Counted from the stretch's first letter, positions 32,917-42,467 are shown. The stretch is 64,000 nucleotides of DNA from Candidatus Fluviicola riflensis (GCA_002243285.1 CP022585.1:2406641-2470640), one strand, 5' to 3'. Program-made: numbers and translations. Notes: generated by a model not told the origin, from the sequence alone.

Positions 32917-33609
32917 ATGAGACCGCAATACATTATTTTGATTTTTCTTACAGCGGTGATTGTGAGCAGTTGCGGCAATGAGCAACCTAAATCATCTCAG
33001 GAAACAACCATGAATCCAGGGAAGCCTCAAACGGAAATTCACCAGCAAAACAGTGCAAATCCTGTTAAAAACCCGGATAAGAAAGCTGTTGTGGTGGTAA
33101 AAAACGAAGCTGATTATTCCAAAGCATTTTTGGAAGGCTTGCGAAAAAGTACCGGGTTTCGGAAATTCAACCTGCGCGATTCCTTGTTTATCATCAATGA
33201 TCAAGACACCGTACTTTTTCCTGAAAGTGTGAAAATCGGTGACGAAATTCAGTTTACCGGGCGAAAAGATGAACTGGCTATTGCACTTCGGGTCAAACGA
33301 ATCAACTACACCACTGTGAGTTACGTGCTCGAAATGGTCGAATTCGGCAATACCAGTCATAACCAGAAAGGAACAGCTGATTTGTCATCCGGGTTCTTTT
33401 TGGGTTCGGAATCCATTCAGGATGATGAAGGAGAACTGTATTTTGTGGATGAATACAGCGATGAAAAAAGTGAAGCCTGTAATTTTCAAATCAGAATAGG
33501 TAGAGATGAAAAAAGAGGGAATGCACTGTTTGTGAAAATTGCCAAAAGTTGTAACGGAAAAATCAGGAACATCAACATGGATAATTTTCCGATGTTGCTG
33601 GAAAAGTAA
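32917..33609 (+). CDS. Hypothetical lipoprotein
   Basis: The 230-residue protein begins with a lipobox (MRPQYIILIFLTAVIVSSCGN, Cys19), then a disordered linker rich in Gln/Asn/Lys (QETTMNPGKPQTEIHQQN). The C-terminal 160 residues alternate beta strands (KIGDEIQFTGRKDELAIALRVKRINYTTVSYVLEMVEFG) and include an acidic loop (DEGELYFVDEYSDEKSEA). No domain is recognised. It ends 5 nt before the convergent NDH-2 gene. Confidence 0.65.
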   Translation: MRPQYIILIFLTAVIVSSCGNEQPKSSQETTMNPGKPQTEIHQQNSANPVKNPDKKAVVVVKNEADYSKAFLEGLRKSTGFRKFNLRDSLFIINDQDTVLFPESVKIGDEIQFTGRKDELAIALRVKRINYTTVSYVLEMVEFGNTSHNQKGTADLSSGFFLGSESIQDDEGELYFVDEYSDEKSEACNFQIRIGRDEKRGNALFVKIAKSCNGKIRNINMDNFPMLLEK

Positions 33610-33614
33610 GCTTG

Positions 33615-34886
33615 TCAATCATTCCGCCTTCTCACTTCCCGGTCACGCTCATCACGTAAGATCAATCTAAGCGAGCTGTCGCCGGTGATATAATGCCACG
33701 CCCAGTTGTAAAACACTACAATTTTATTGCGCACGCTCAAAATGAGCATCAGGTGAAGTACCATCCAAATTAACCATGCAAAATAGCCCTGGAAGTGAAA
33801 ACGCGGCAATTCGACTACAGCTTTGTGTTTCCCGATGGTCGCCATGGAGCCTTTGTCTTTGTATTCAAAAAGTACTTGCTGTCTGCTTGCCCATTTTCGC
33901 TTGAGATTCCTTGCCAGATTTTTCCCCTGGTTGATGGCAACATTGGCCAGCTGTGGATGTCCCTGGGGATATTTCGGAGTTTCCATGTAGGCAATATCAC
34001 CAATGGCGTAAATGTTCGGATGATGCTCGATCTCCGAAAAACGATTCACTTTATAGCGTGCTTTAAACACAACCTTTTCGTCAATTCCCGGAATGATATT
34101 TCCGGTAACACCTGCCGCCCAGATCACTGTTTGGGTCGGAATAACTTCTCCGTTTACCAACGTCAGGTCATGGCCATCATAGTTTTTAACCACCGTTGAT
34201 GTACGGACATCCACTCCCATTCGCTCCAGGTAAATTCTCGACCATTTTCTGGCTGCTTCTCCCATTGAGTTGAGCGTGTTAGGACTTCCTTCCAACAAAA
34301 TGATCTTCAGCTTCGAAAAATCAAACTGCGGGTAATCCCGCGGTAATACGTTCCGTTGCATTTCAGCGAAAGCACCCGATAATTCCACGCCGGTTGGTCC
34401 AGCTCCAACAATCACTAGATTCATCAACTCTTCCTTCTCTTCATCATCCACAAAAATGATTTTCTCGAATTTGGAAAGAATCGTGTTACGGATATGAATT
34501 GTTTGCTGGGTTGATTTCATGGCCATCGTATGCTGCTCAATACTTTCATTTCCGAAAAAATTGGTGCGACATCCGGTAGCGATTATCAGTACGTCATAGG
34601 GAATCGTTCCCATCGAGGTTTCGATTTCATTGTGCTCCGGCCTAACAGCGGTCATGGTCGCGTACCTGAAACCGATGTTTTTTGATCTACGGAACAACGC
34701 CCGAAATGGAAATGAAATACTCGAAGGTTCCAGCCGCGCACTAGCCACCTGGTAAAAAAGTGGTTGAAACATGTGGTGATTCTGTTTGTCCACCAACAGA
34801 ATGTCACAATTGGCTTTTGCCAGTTTACGGGCGACATTCAATCCCGCAAAACCTCCACCGATGATGACTATTTTCTTGCGCTCCAT
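33615..34886 (-). CDS. ndh: NDH-2 type NADH:quinone oxidoreductase
   Basis: The 423-residue protein has two Rossmann folds: IVIIGGGFAGLNVARKL (FAD, about 5-17) and NLVIVGAGPTGVELSGAF (NADH, about 160-177). Other landmarks are YAIGDIAY, which closes the FAD site, and the C-terminal helix GYFAWLIWMVLHLMLILSVRNK that anchors the protein to the membrane face. NDH-2 passes electrons from NADH to quinone without pumping. Its promoter region is 34887-35035 and contains a 25-bp sequence shared with the parE upstream region. Confidence 0.93.
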   Translation of the reverse strand: MERKKIVIIGGGFAGLNVARKLAKANCDILLVDKQNHHMFQPLFYQVASARLEPSSISFPFRALFRRSKNIGFRYATMTAVRPEHNEIETSMGTIPYDVLIIATGCRTNFFGNESIEQHTMAMKSTQQTIHIRNTILSKFEKIIFVDDEEKEELMNLVIVGAGPTGVELSGAFAEMQRNVLPRDYPQFDFSKLKIILLEGSPNTLNSMGEAARKWSRIYLERMGVDVRTSTVVKNYDGHDLTLVNGEVIPTQTVIWAAGVTGNIIPGIDEKVVFKARYKVNRFSEIEHHPNIYAIGDIAYMETPKYPQGHPQLANVAINQGKNLARNLKRKWASRQQVLFEYKDKGSMATIGKHKAVVELPRFHFQGYFAWLIWMVLHLMLILSVRNKIVVFYNWAWHYITGDSSLRLILRDERDREVRRRND

Positions 34887-34985
34887 GCTTTAAAGGTAGT
34901 GACGGCAATTGAGGGAACAGCCGTTTTTCTCAACGAATATGAGTGATTTTAACGATTATTCGCATTTGGATTTTGGGAATAAAAC

Positions 34986-35010
34986 TTCCGTAATATTGCG
35001 GGATTACTGA
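34986..35010. repeat. 25-bp exact repeat, copy 1 (ndh upstream / GT-C downstream)
   Basis: TTCCGTAATATTGCGGGATT followed by ACTGA at 34986-35010 is identical over 25 bp to 51109-51133. Within it, GTAAT and ATTAC form a short dyad around ATTGCGGG. It sits between the 3' end of a GT-C-like gene and the start of ndh (100 nt upstream of that start). Two copies in the same relative position (after a GT-C gene, before the next minus-strand gene) make chance an unlikely explanation. Confidence 0.75.
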
Positions 35011-35032
35011 TTTTAATAACTTGAAAATCAGT
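35006..35032 (-). terminator. Hairpin at the end of the GT-C operon
   Basis: ACTGATTTT (35006-35014) and AAAATCAGT (35024-35032) form a perfect 9-bp stem with a 9-nt loop, directly 3' of the GT-C-like gene (minus strand, stop near 35036). The left arm overlaps the end of the 25-bp repeat by 5 bp. No strong U-tract follows on the minus strand, so termination efficiency is uncertain. Confidence 0.5.
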
Positions 35033-35035
35033 AAA

Positions 35036-36838
35036 TTATCTAAAAATCAATTCCTTAATCTTCAACGACTTCACTCCCGTAAACGTATTCCCTTCAAAAA
35101 ACTGAATTCTCACCGAATCGAACTCAGCGTAAGTCAGACCGGGATAAATCTGTATTTCAACCGGAGAAAGCTCTTCTGTTTCGGGTATGAACTGCCCGAT
35201 GAAAAACTGGCCTTTCCGGAACATGACACCGTCTTTGAAATATTCCGCTTCAATCGTAGGATTTGTTTCACCGGAATACAAATACACTTCCCCGGTAACA
35301 CTCGCGCCAAAATGATTGGATTTATAGGTAGAATCGCTGTAAATCATCAATTGCGGATTGTCGTTGTAATCATCACCCGACAGCTTAAAATAACGATCCT
35401 GCGGCATTGGTTTGTTAAACATCAAAAACGTTTGTTGTTTTAAAGTGATAAACCCTTCCTTGGGCAACGTTTCATATGGCAAATGCAAACACCAGCCGTA
35501 GCGCAAATCTTCTTTCATAAACACGCGGGCAAACTGCTCGTAATTCATGTCGTCATAATGAAGAATATTGTTTTTCATCTGGTATTCATACACCTGGTAC
35601 ATCCATGTTGTAAGAAGAATAAATGCCAATGTAAACGAGTTTATATACCACTTGGATTGCTGCAATAAAAACGCCAGCGGAATCGCCAGAACGGGCAATA
35701 CATCAATGTATGGACGCATGCCCAAACCGCCGCCATACCACCAGCACCACCACGACGCGGTTACATAGGTGAAAATGGCAAAAAACACAATACTTCCCCA
35801 GAACAAATTTCGTTGGTGGCGATACAATATGTACCATCCTGGAAGCAACAGCAACAATACCGGGGCGAAAATAAAAAACCCTTTACGCCAGCTGAATAGC
35901 ACATCCCAGATCTTCGGATTACTCCAAAATTCAAAGGTTTCCTTGGTGTACGTATTCAGTGCTAATTTCCCGACTTGATCGTAAGTATTCCACAATTGAA
36001 AACCAAGAAAGAGCATAAAAACCACTACTCCGGGTAACAGATGTTTCCAATGTTTGGTAAAAAGTAGCTTTAACCGCCCGAAAAATAGCTGCGTACTTGT
36101 AAACATGAACGGTACAAACGCCAGTACCAGCACATTGGTCGGACGAATCATGACTGCCCAGCCCAGGAACAGACAAAACAAAATAAAGTGCTTCGCTGTG
36201 TGTTCATCTGCCCATTTCTTGGCGAATAAGAGCATCCAGGCTACAATGGCAAACGAAAACACGTGCGAAAACGGTGTGAGTACGTACGTGAAATAACTGG
36301 CGTCGGTTCCGAAAACCAGCATAGACAATACCACTATTATAAAGAACCGATCTATGTGAAAACGTCTCAGCAGAAAATAAATGCCCAAACAGCCGAACAG
36401 CAGGTAAAAAACGGACGCGAAATTGGCCATAAACTGGTATGGCTTGCTGTAACCATCGGCAGGATAATCGGTGCTTTTCGCATAAATATGTGCTACCGTA
36501 AAAAACGGGATCATCGAGAAAGCCGTTCCTGTGTAATATTTATTGGTAGCCTTTCCCTTGGTAAAGTAAAGGTTATTGGCAAACCGGGAATTTTGATAGG
36601 TTTTCTCGATTTTCGGTAAAAACTCAAAGTTGGAAGTTTTGTAAATGAACCATTGAGGCAGGTAACAATAATAGCCGGAACCATCAGACAGAATCGGTTC
36701 GCCTTTTTTGGCTTCCTCATTTGTCCAGCCGAAATATCGGTCGGATTTGGTACCGAACGTAACCGCTACGGTGATCATAAAAACAATGAAAAACCATTTT
36801 GTATTTAGCAGTTTTCGAATGATTCCCAATACATGCAT
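35036..36838 (-). CDS. Polytopic GT-C-like membrane glycosyltransferase (paralogue 1)
   Basis: I place the start at 36838 ([20 protein letters not shown]), where ATG overlaps the aroC stop as TAATG; a Gly/Ser-rich extension to 36928 is rejected. The 600-residue protein has around ten membrane helices after residue 20 and a soluble C-terminal 150-residue domain. It carries SDGSGYYCYLPQW near the start and an MIRPTNVLVLAFVPFMF segment, both shared with the protein at 51185-52927. A lipid-linked sugar transferase (GT-39-like) is the best guess; the acceptor is unknown. It is last of a four-gene operon. Confidence 0.68.
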   Translation of the reverse strand: MHVLGIIRKLLNTKWFFIVFMITVAVTFGTKSDRYFGWTNEEAKKGEPILSDGSGYYCYLPQWFIYKTSNFEFLPKIEKTYQNSRFANNLYFTKGKATNKYYTGTAFSMIPFFTVAHIYAKSTDYPADGYSKPYQFMANFASVFYLLFGCLGIYFLLRRFHIDRFFIIVVLSMLVFGTDASYFTYVLTPFSHVFSFAIVAWMLLFAKKWADEHTAKHFILFCLFLGWAVMIRPTNVLVLAFVPFMFTSTQLFFGRLKLLFTKHWKHLLPGVVVFMLFLGFQLWNTYDQVGKLALNTYTKETFEFWSNPKIWDVLFSWRKGFFIFAPVLLLLLPGWYILYRHQRNLFWGSIVFFAIFTYVTASWWCWWYGGGLGMRPYIDVLPVLAIPLAFLLQQSKWYINSFTLAFILLTTWMYQVYEYQMKNNILHYDDMNYEQFARVFMKEDLRYGWCLHLPYETLPKEGFITLKQQTFLMFNKPMPQDRYFKLSGDDYNDNPQLMIYSDSTYKSNHFGASVTGEVYLYSGETNPTIEAEYFKDGVMFRKGQFFIGQFIPETEELSPVEIQIYPGLTYAEFDSVRIQFFEGNTFTGVKSLKIKELIFR

Positions 36839-37902
36839 TACAAAGTAGCTTTTTGTCGTAAGTAAAAATCCAGGATCACCATAGCCGCCATCGCTTCCAC
36901 AATCGGAACGGCTCTTGGAACCACACACGGATCGTGTCTTCCTTTGCCGGTTAAAGTTGTTTCTTCAAGGTTGGTATCAATGGTTTGCTGTTCGGTCATA
37001 ATGGTCGCAACCGGTTTAAATGCCACCCTGAAATCAATGGGCATTCCGTTTGAAATACCGCCTTGAATTCCCCCCGAATGGTTGGTCAATGTTGATCCGC
37101 CGGCGGTAAACGCATCATTGTGTTGCGAGCCCCGCATTTCAATGCCGTCAAATCCTGAACCGATGGTAAAACCTTTTACCGCGTTGATCGAAAGCATTGC
37201 TTTACCTAATTCGGCGTGTAATTTATCGAAAACCGGTTCGCCCAAACCTGCTGGTGTTCCGGTAATGACGCAACGTACACAACCGCCAATGGTATCACCG
37301 TCTTTGCGTACTTCGCGAATCAGGTTTTCCATTTGTTCAGCTGTTTCCAGGTCGGGAACCCGAACTGCATTGCTTTCACGTACTTTCGCCAAATCGGCCG
37401 ACCACGTTCCTTCCCAACGGATGGAACCAACCTGGTCAACAAAAGCATCGATACGAATATTAATTATTGCAAGGAGTTGTTTGGCAATCGCTCCGGCAAC
37501 CACACGTGCAATGGTTTCACGTGCGCTGGAACGTCCACCACCTCTAGGATCACGGATTCCATATTTTTGCTGGTAAGTAAAATCGGCATGTGACGGACGA
37601 AAAGCGGTATTCAACTCATCGTAATCCTGCGGTTTTTGATTTGTATTGCGCACCAAAAACCCGATAGGAGTTCCGGTTGTTTTTCCTTCAAAAATGCCTG
37701 AGAAAAATTCGACTTCGTCGGCTTCCTTGCGTTGAGTCACAATGGCCGATTGTCCGGGTTTACGGCGGTCCAATTCATGTTGAATGGCTTCCAAATCGAG
37801 TGTAAATCCGGCGGGAACGCCATCAATAACGCCACCTATCCCCGCTCCGTGCGATTCACCGAACGAAGACAACCGAAATATATGGCCGTAAACTGAGCCC
37901 AT
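36838..37902 (-). CDS. aroC: Chorismate synthase
   Basis: The 354-residue protein has all the family landmarks: SSFGESHG near residue 13, [19 protein letters not shown] (120-140 region), GDTIGG and [16 protein letters not shown]. It converts EPSP to chorismate, the last common step of aromatic biosynthesis, using reduced FMN. Its start is adjacent (1 nt) to the DAACS stop, and it overlaps the downstream GT-C gene, so it is inside a compact operon (PGM-DAACS-aroC-GT-C). The conserved FMN-binding His/Arg residues are in these motifs. Confidence 0.96.
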   Translation of the reverse strand: MGSVYGHIFRLSSFGESHGAGIGGVIDGVPAGFTLDLEAIQHELDRRKPGQSAIVTQRKEADEVEFFSGIFEGKTTGTPIGFLVRNTNQKPQDYDELNTAFRPSHADFTYQQKYGIRDPRGGGRSSARETIARVVAGAIAKQLLAIINIRIDAFVDQVGSIRWEGTWSADLAKVRESNAVRVPDLETAEQMENLIREVRKDGDTIGGCVRCVITGTPAGLGEPVFDKLHAELGKAMLSINAVKGFTIGSGFDGIEMRGSQHNDAFTAGGSTLTNHSGGIQGGISNGMPIDFRVAFKPVATIMTEQQTIDTNLEETTLTGKGRHDPCVVPRAVPIVEAMAAMVILDFYLRQKATL

Positions 37903-39354
37903 TTAATCGGTTTTAAGCTGGTTTTCCCATTTCGACACAACGGCGGTGGCCACACTGTTTCCAATGACATTTGTCGCGCTGCGTCCCATATCTAATAACG
38001 GATCAATTCCCAAAAGCAAAGCCAAACCTGCTTCCGGAATACCGAATGAAGCCAATGTACCGGCAATCACCACCAATGAAGCACGTGGCACACCCGCAAT
38101 TCCTTTACTGGTAAGCATCAACACCAACAACATAGTCATCTGTGTCCCCATACTCAAATCCATGCCATAACTCTGGGCTATGAACAACGAAGCAAACGTC
38201 ATATACATCATACTTCCGTCGAGGTTAAACGAATAACCCAGTGGCAATACAAAACTCACAATCTTTTTATCGCAGCCGAAATCTTCCAACTCTTGCATAG
38301 TCCTTGGGAAAGCGGCTTCTGAACTCGATGTACTGAAGGCAATTAATACCGGATCTTTGATACGTCTGAATAATCCGAAAATGCGTTTTTTAATAACGAT
38401 GAACCCGGCAAGGAATAAAATTCCCCACAGCAATAACAAACCACCGTAAAATTCAGCGATGAAAATCACGTAGGTATTTAATACTTCTAATCCTTGTTTC
38501 GCAATAATGGCTGCCATCGCACCAAATACAGCAAACGGAGCGAAATTCATGACATATCCGGTGATTTTCAAAATGATGTCTGCCAGCATTTCAAGTGCAT
38601 TCACCAACGGTTCTACCTTTTTTCCGATTGCAGCACAAGCTACCCCAAAGAACAATGAGAAAACCACAATTTGTAAAATCTCGTTGTGTGCCATGGCCTC
38701 AATCGGGCTTTTCGGAAACACGTGATTTAAAAATTCCTTGAACGAAAGTGCAACTTTCTCCACCCCGGTCGATGTTCCTGCATCGGGAAGCGGTAAATCC
38801 ATCATCAAACCTGGTTTGAACAGGTTCACCAAAATCATTCCCAACAATAAACTCACAAACGAAGCACTGAGGAACCACAATAAGGTCTTTCCTCCAATTC
38901 GACCGACAGCTTTGATATCACCCAAACGCGCTACGCCAACTACCAATGTTGAAAACACAAGCAGCGCCACGATCATTTTAATTAATCGCAGGAAAATATT
39001 TTCGCTTAACGCCGTGAAATACTGTAGCTTGGTGTCCCTTGATTCGTTGAGTTTTACCTTTTTATCAGCAAGTTTGGTGTTTTCGGCAACAAGTCTATTG
39101 GTGTCAATAGCTGATTTTGCAGATAATTCTGCCTGGATCGGAGGTTCTCTATCTGCCTCTTTTTTCTGCAATTTCACATGACTGATCAAAACAGTATTGG
39201 CCTGAATCTTGTCATCGATCTTCTGCAACTCCTTATTTTCGTAGTTAACGTAGTTTTTATTCAACAATACGCCAACTCCTATCCCAAGAAATAAGCCGAT
39301 GAAAATATAGAGCGTTAACCGGCTCTTTTTGCCTCCTGTCTGAACGTGCGCCAT
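37903..39354 (-). CDS. DAACS dicarboxylate/amino acid:cation symporter with coiled-coil insertion
   Basis: The 483-residue protein has the fingerprints of the GltP/DctA family: LIKMIVALLVFSTLVVGVARLGD, the GMILVN helix, STSSSEAAFPRTMQELEDFG (the serine-rich re-entrant loop) and FNLDGSMMYMTFASLFIAQ. Between the first membrane helix (about 13-31) and the usual second helix (about 115) it has an 80-residue hydrophilic, Lys/Glu-rich segment predicted to be coiled coil, which E. coli GltP lacks. Position in the operon before aroC may be coincidence. The substrate is probably glutamate, aspartate or C4-dicarboxylate. Confidence 0.88.
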   Translation of the reverse strand: MAHVQTGGKKSRLTLYIFIGLFLGIGVGVLLNKNYVNYENKELQKIDDKIQANTVLISHVKLQKKEADREPPIQAELSAKSAIDTNRLVAENTKLADKKVKLNESRDTKLQYFTALSENIFLRLIKMIVALLVFSTLVVGVARLGDIKAVGRIGGKTLLWFLSASFVSLLLGMILVNLFKPGLMMDLPLPDAGTSTGVEKVALSFKEFLNHVFPKSPIEAMAHNEILQIVVFSLFFGVACAAIGKKVEPLVNALEMLADIILKITGYVMNFAPFAVFGAMAAIIAKQGLEVLNTYVIFIAEFYGGLLLLWGILFLAGFIVIKKRIFGLFRRIKDPVLIAFSTSSSEAAFPRTMQELEDFGCDKKIVSFVLPLGYSFNLDGSMMYMTFASLFIAQSYGMDLSMGTQMTMLLVLMLTSKGIAGVPRASLVVIAGTLASFGIPEAGLALLLGIDPLLDMGRSATNVIGNSVATAVVSKWENQLKTD

Positions 39355-39361
39355 AAGTAGT

Positions 39362-40771
39362 TTAATTACGAATCATGTCTTCGGTGATCTTCAAAATCTC
39401 GCGTACTTCTTCCAAAGTCGGAGCTTCGGCATACGTTCTGAGCACTGGTTCGGTTCCTGAAGCGCGGATCATCAACCAGCGATTATCGTCGAAGATAAAT
39501 TTCCAGCCGTCGATTGTTCCTACTTCACGAACGTTATATTTTCCGAAGGCAGTGTATTTATTAGCGTTGCAATTGGCAACCACTTCGTTTTTCAGGGTTT
39601 CGGTCAAATGTAAATCGTTGCGCTCAAACTTAAAAGCGCCGACAATTTCATAAACTTCTGCAATCAATTCGTCCAGCGTCCTGCCTGATTTAGCCATAAA
39701 TTCCCAGACGATCAAACCCATCCAGATACCATCGCGCTCGGGAATATGTCCTTTTACTGCGATTCCGCCCGATTCTTCACCACCAATCAATACATCTTCT
39801 TCCACCATGATTCCGGCAATGTATTTAAAACCGATTTTCACGACTTCCGATTCCAGGTTGTAATGTTTTGCCATCTGGCCAACGCGCGGTGTCGTACTAA
39901 ATGCCGTAACCACTTTACCTGTTTGGTTTTTATACTTCACCAGGTAATGCATCAGCAACAAAATAATGTGGTGCGAGTCGATGAATTCACCTTTTCCGTT
40001 ATACAAACCGATTCGGTCGGCATCGCCATCAGTCGCCAGGGCACAATGAATATTTCCTTGTTGCTTGATGTATGTTTCAAGCGGTTGCAGGTTTTTCTGG
40101 ATTGGTTCGGGAGCTTGTCCGTAAAATGACGGATTGTGCTCGCAATGCAATAATTGCACGTTCGGCAAAATACGACGAATCACATTTTGGCCTGCTCCGT
40201 ACATGGCATCGTATACCAAATTTAAATCAGACTTGCGAATGGCCTCGAGGTCGAAATGCTGTTCAACGTGCTTTACATAACGCGTTTCAAAATCCACAAT
40301 TTCCAATTGTCCTTTCGCGAGAAACGGATCCAATTCCACCGAAGCGTAATCAAACGGCACAGCTTCAGGAATAATATCTTCGATTTCCTGTACTTTTTCC
40401 GGAGTCAGCGGTCCGCCATAATGTGCTTTTAACTTAAATCCGTTGTATGACGGCGGATTGTGACTGGCTGTAAGAATAATTCCTAAGCCACATGAAAGGT
40501 GATTCGCAGCTAACGAAATCATTGGTGTAGAGACAAAACCGCGAGACAATTTCACTTCAATTCCTTCGTGAAGAAGCACTTTTGTTACGGTATCAGCAAA
40601 TAATTCACCTGCAAACCGGCAATCGTGCCCAACGGCAATTCGCTGATTCAATCCCGATTCTTTGAGCCATTTTGCGGTTGCATAAGCTACGCGAGCTACA
40701 TTTTCTACTGTAAACTCTTCCGCGATGATAGCTCTCCAGCCATCCGTGCCAAATTTGATTTTTGTTGCCAA
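39362..40771 (-). CDS. Phosphoglucomutase/phosphomannomutase
   Basis: I choose TTG at 40771 so that the protein begins MATKIKFGTDGWRAI, the usual start; no ATG lies nearby and the longer TTG at 40795 adds eight unlikely residues. The 469-residue protein has IILTASHNPPSYNG with catalytic Ser103, the metal-binding DGDADRIG loop (about residue 240), GGEESGG (sugar binding) and RASGTEPVLRTYAEA (phosphate binding). It interconverts hexose-6- and hexose-1-phosphates for exopolysaccharide or peptidoglycan precursors. It heads the operon with DAACS, 7 nt apart. Confidence 0.92.
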   Translation of the reverse strand: MATKIKFGTDGWRAIIAEEFTVENVARVAYATAKWLKESGLNQRIAVGHDCRFAGELFADTVTKVLLHEGIEVKLSRGFVSTPMISLAANHLSCGLGIILTASHNPPSYNGFKLKAHYGGPLTPEKVQEIEDIIPEAVPFDYASVELDPFLAKGQLEIVDFETRYVKHVEQHFDLEAIRKSDLNLVYDAMYGAGQNVIRRILPNVQLLHCEHNPSFYGQAPEPIQKNLQPLETYIKQQGNIHCALATDGDADRIGLYNGKGEFIDSHHIILLLMHYLVKYKNQTGKVVTAFSTTPRVGQMAKHYNLESEVVKIGFKYIAGIMVEEDVLIGGEESGGIAVKGHIPERDGIWMGLIVWEFMAKSGRTLDELIAEVYEIVGAFKFERNDLHLTETLKNEVVANCNANKYTAFGKYNVREVGTIDGWKFIFDDNRWLMIRASGTEPVLRTYAEAPTLEEVREILKITEDMIRN

Positions 40772-40825
40772 TACTCGTTTTTTTAAGAGTGTCAAAGATA
40801 TAAAAACAGCTGTTGATTCAGTCGT

Positions 40826-42274
40826 TTAGGATTTTTTATCGGGTGTTTTTTTGGTGGTAATTAAATAGGACGAATAGCCGTCGTCATTACCGATTGTCAG
40901 TTTCGAATCTGCTTGTTGACACAGGAGGTCGATTAATGACAAAGCAAACGCATTTTCAGGTGAGTCCCAGTTGTTGTTTTTCACCAAACCAACAACAGAT
41001 AATTGATAGAATTCTTCGTCTTCCGTAAGTGTCAATTTGAAAGTCCCCTTGGTTTGCTCCAGTTTTTCAAATGAATTTCCAATGATTTCATTCAGAATCA
41101 ATCCAATCGAAATAGCCACATCTGGCGAAAGCTGTGCTTCATATGCCTCAATGGAAATTTCTATTGCGATAGGTAAAAACTCGATATTATGCGCCTGAAC
41201 CAAAGACAGAAAGAGATGTCTGAAGAAGTAATCAACCTGTAGCATCGACAGATTGACATCGCTATAAATCATTTCCTGAATGCGCGCCATGGTGTTGATC
41301 CGCATGATTCCTGAACGGATTTCCTTTTTAATCGACTTGTCGGAAATGCTATCCAACTGCAAATTCAATAAACTTGAAACGATTTGCAGGTTGTTTTTCA
41401 CCCGGTGATGCACTTCCTGCAAAAGCGTTTCCTTCTGTTCGAGAGAAGCTCTTAGCCGATCTTCAGCGTATTTTTTTTCGAAGAAAACCGGGACATCAAA
41501 TTGTTCGGTTGTTTTTCCTTTCTGATTAGCCGTAAGGTATTCCTTGATTTTTTCAGGCGATGCCATAATAAATGTACAATGCTCAGCTCCGGCAGCTTCG
41601 CATTCAAGCTCAACGGTTGTTAATGGAAGACCGAAACTTTCTTCACACCAACCCGAAGAATAGCCACAACTCATGGTACAAACCGGAATATCGGATTTAC
41701 GCCCGGCTTTTTTCCACGATTGCGCCTCGAAGGAATTATGATGATAAAACTTTAGGAAATAATTTTCATCAGGCGATGGATTACACTCAGGCAAAAGTTC
41801 CACATTTGCCCAGCCAGTATAAGCAAAATGCACGGGGCCGGCTGCTAGCTTTTCAACCGGATCAACCAGTTTCATGCGCTCGTGAAACGACAAAGCATCT
41901 TTCTTTCCCAGTACATGTGCGATATCGAACAGGAAGTTATTACCGATCCTGATTGCTTCATCTTCCGGACGGTTGCTATACAATTCTTTGATAATATCGA
42001 AAAATTCATACGACAACGACGAGCTTTTAAACAAGACATATCGTTCGTTATTAATAATGATTTCGCCTTGCTCCGGTTCTATGGAAATGGACTCAAAATA
42101 AGCGCTCACGTTCTTTTCCGCCGTTTCAAAAATAGCTTCAAATACATCCGGAACCTGCACTGTTTTACGCACTTTCCCGGCACTTACTTTTTCTCGTAAA
42201 CGTTCATTTTCCAATTGGAGCCGTTGAATCTCTTCCTTCAGCAAATGAATTTGTGCGTTGTCCTGATTTTCCAA
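40826..42274 (-). CDS. V4R-domain histidine kinase with unusual catalytic domain
   Basis: Start is TTG at 42274 (MENQDNAQIHLLKEEIQRL); no ATG lies near. The 482-residue protein has an N-terminal coiled coil (6-35), then a domain ending in a V4R (4-vinyl reductase) segment with CGYSSGWCEESFGLPLTTVE and CEAAGAEHC, the Cys-rich signature of V4R sensors. The kinase part has HisKA_2 motif EVHHRVKNNLQIVSSLL (His289/His290). The ATPase part retains LNEIIGNS as an N box, but I find no DxGxG G1 box; the corresponding segment reads SVVGLVKNNNWD. Whether it binds ATP is doubtful. No response regulator is adjacent. Confidence 0.78.
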   Translation of the reverse strand: MENQDNAQIHLLKEEIQRLQLENERLREKVSAGKVRKTVQVPDVFEAIFETAEKNVSAYFESISIEPEQGEIIINNERYVLFKSSSLSYEFFDIIKELYSNRPEDEAIRIGNNFLFDIAHVLGKKDALSFHERMKLVDPVEKLAAGPVHFAYTGWANVELLPECNPSPDENYFLKFYHHNSFEAQSWKKAGRKSDIPVCTMSCGYSSGWCEESFGLPLTTVELECEAAGAEHCTFIMASPEKIKEYLTANQKGKTTEQFDVPVFFEKKYAEDRLRASLEQKETLLQEVHHRVKNNLQIVSSLLNLQLDSISDKSIKKEIRSGIMRINTMARIQEMIYSDVNLSMLQVDYFFRHLFLSLVQAHNIEFLPIAIEISIEAYEAQLSPDVAISIGLILNEIIGNSFEKLEQTKGTFKLTLTEDEEFYQLSVVGLVKNNNWDSPENAFALSLIDLLCQQADSKLTIGNDDGYSSYLITTKKTPDKKS

Positions 42275-42404
42275 ATAGTCGTGTTTTAAAAAAACTATCT
42301 CATTTCAGCTGTTCCTGATTGAGATAAGGAAGATAGCTGAATTATTTAACAAAATACCAGTTTTCAAAAAGAAAAACAACAATATTTTCGCCGGTATAAA
42401 TTAA

Positions 42405-42441
42405 AAATCCCGTTATCAGCTTTAGACTGGAAACGGGATTT
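42405..42441 (-). terminator. Intrinsic terminator after the ornithine aminotransferase
   Basis: AAATCCCGTT (42405-42414) and AACGGGATTT (42432-42441) form a perfect 10-bp stem with a 17-nt loop. Read on the minus strand, the hairpin comes 27 nt after the rocD stop and is followed by TTTTTAATTT-like sequence. It could also function in the opposite direction because both flanks are T/A-rich. Confidence 0.78.
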
Positions 42442-42467
42442 GATTTTATATCAATTTTATAAACTGA

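Noticed and set aside
36839-36928. N-terminal extension (Cys/Gly/Ser-rich) of the GT-C-like protein
   Set aside because: It lies inside aroC, has no family support, and the ATG at 36838 fits the TAATG overlap and the first membrane helix.
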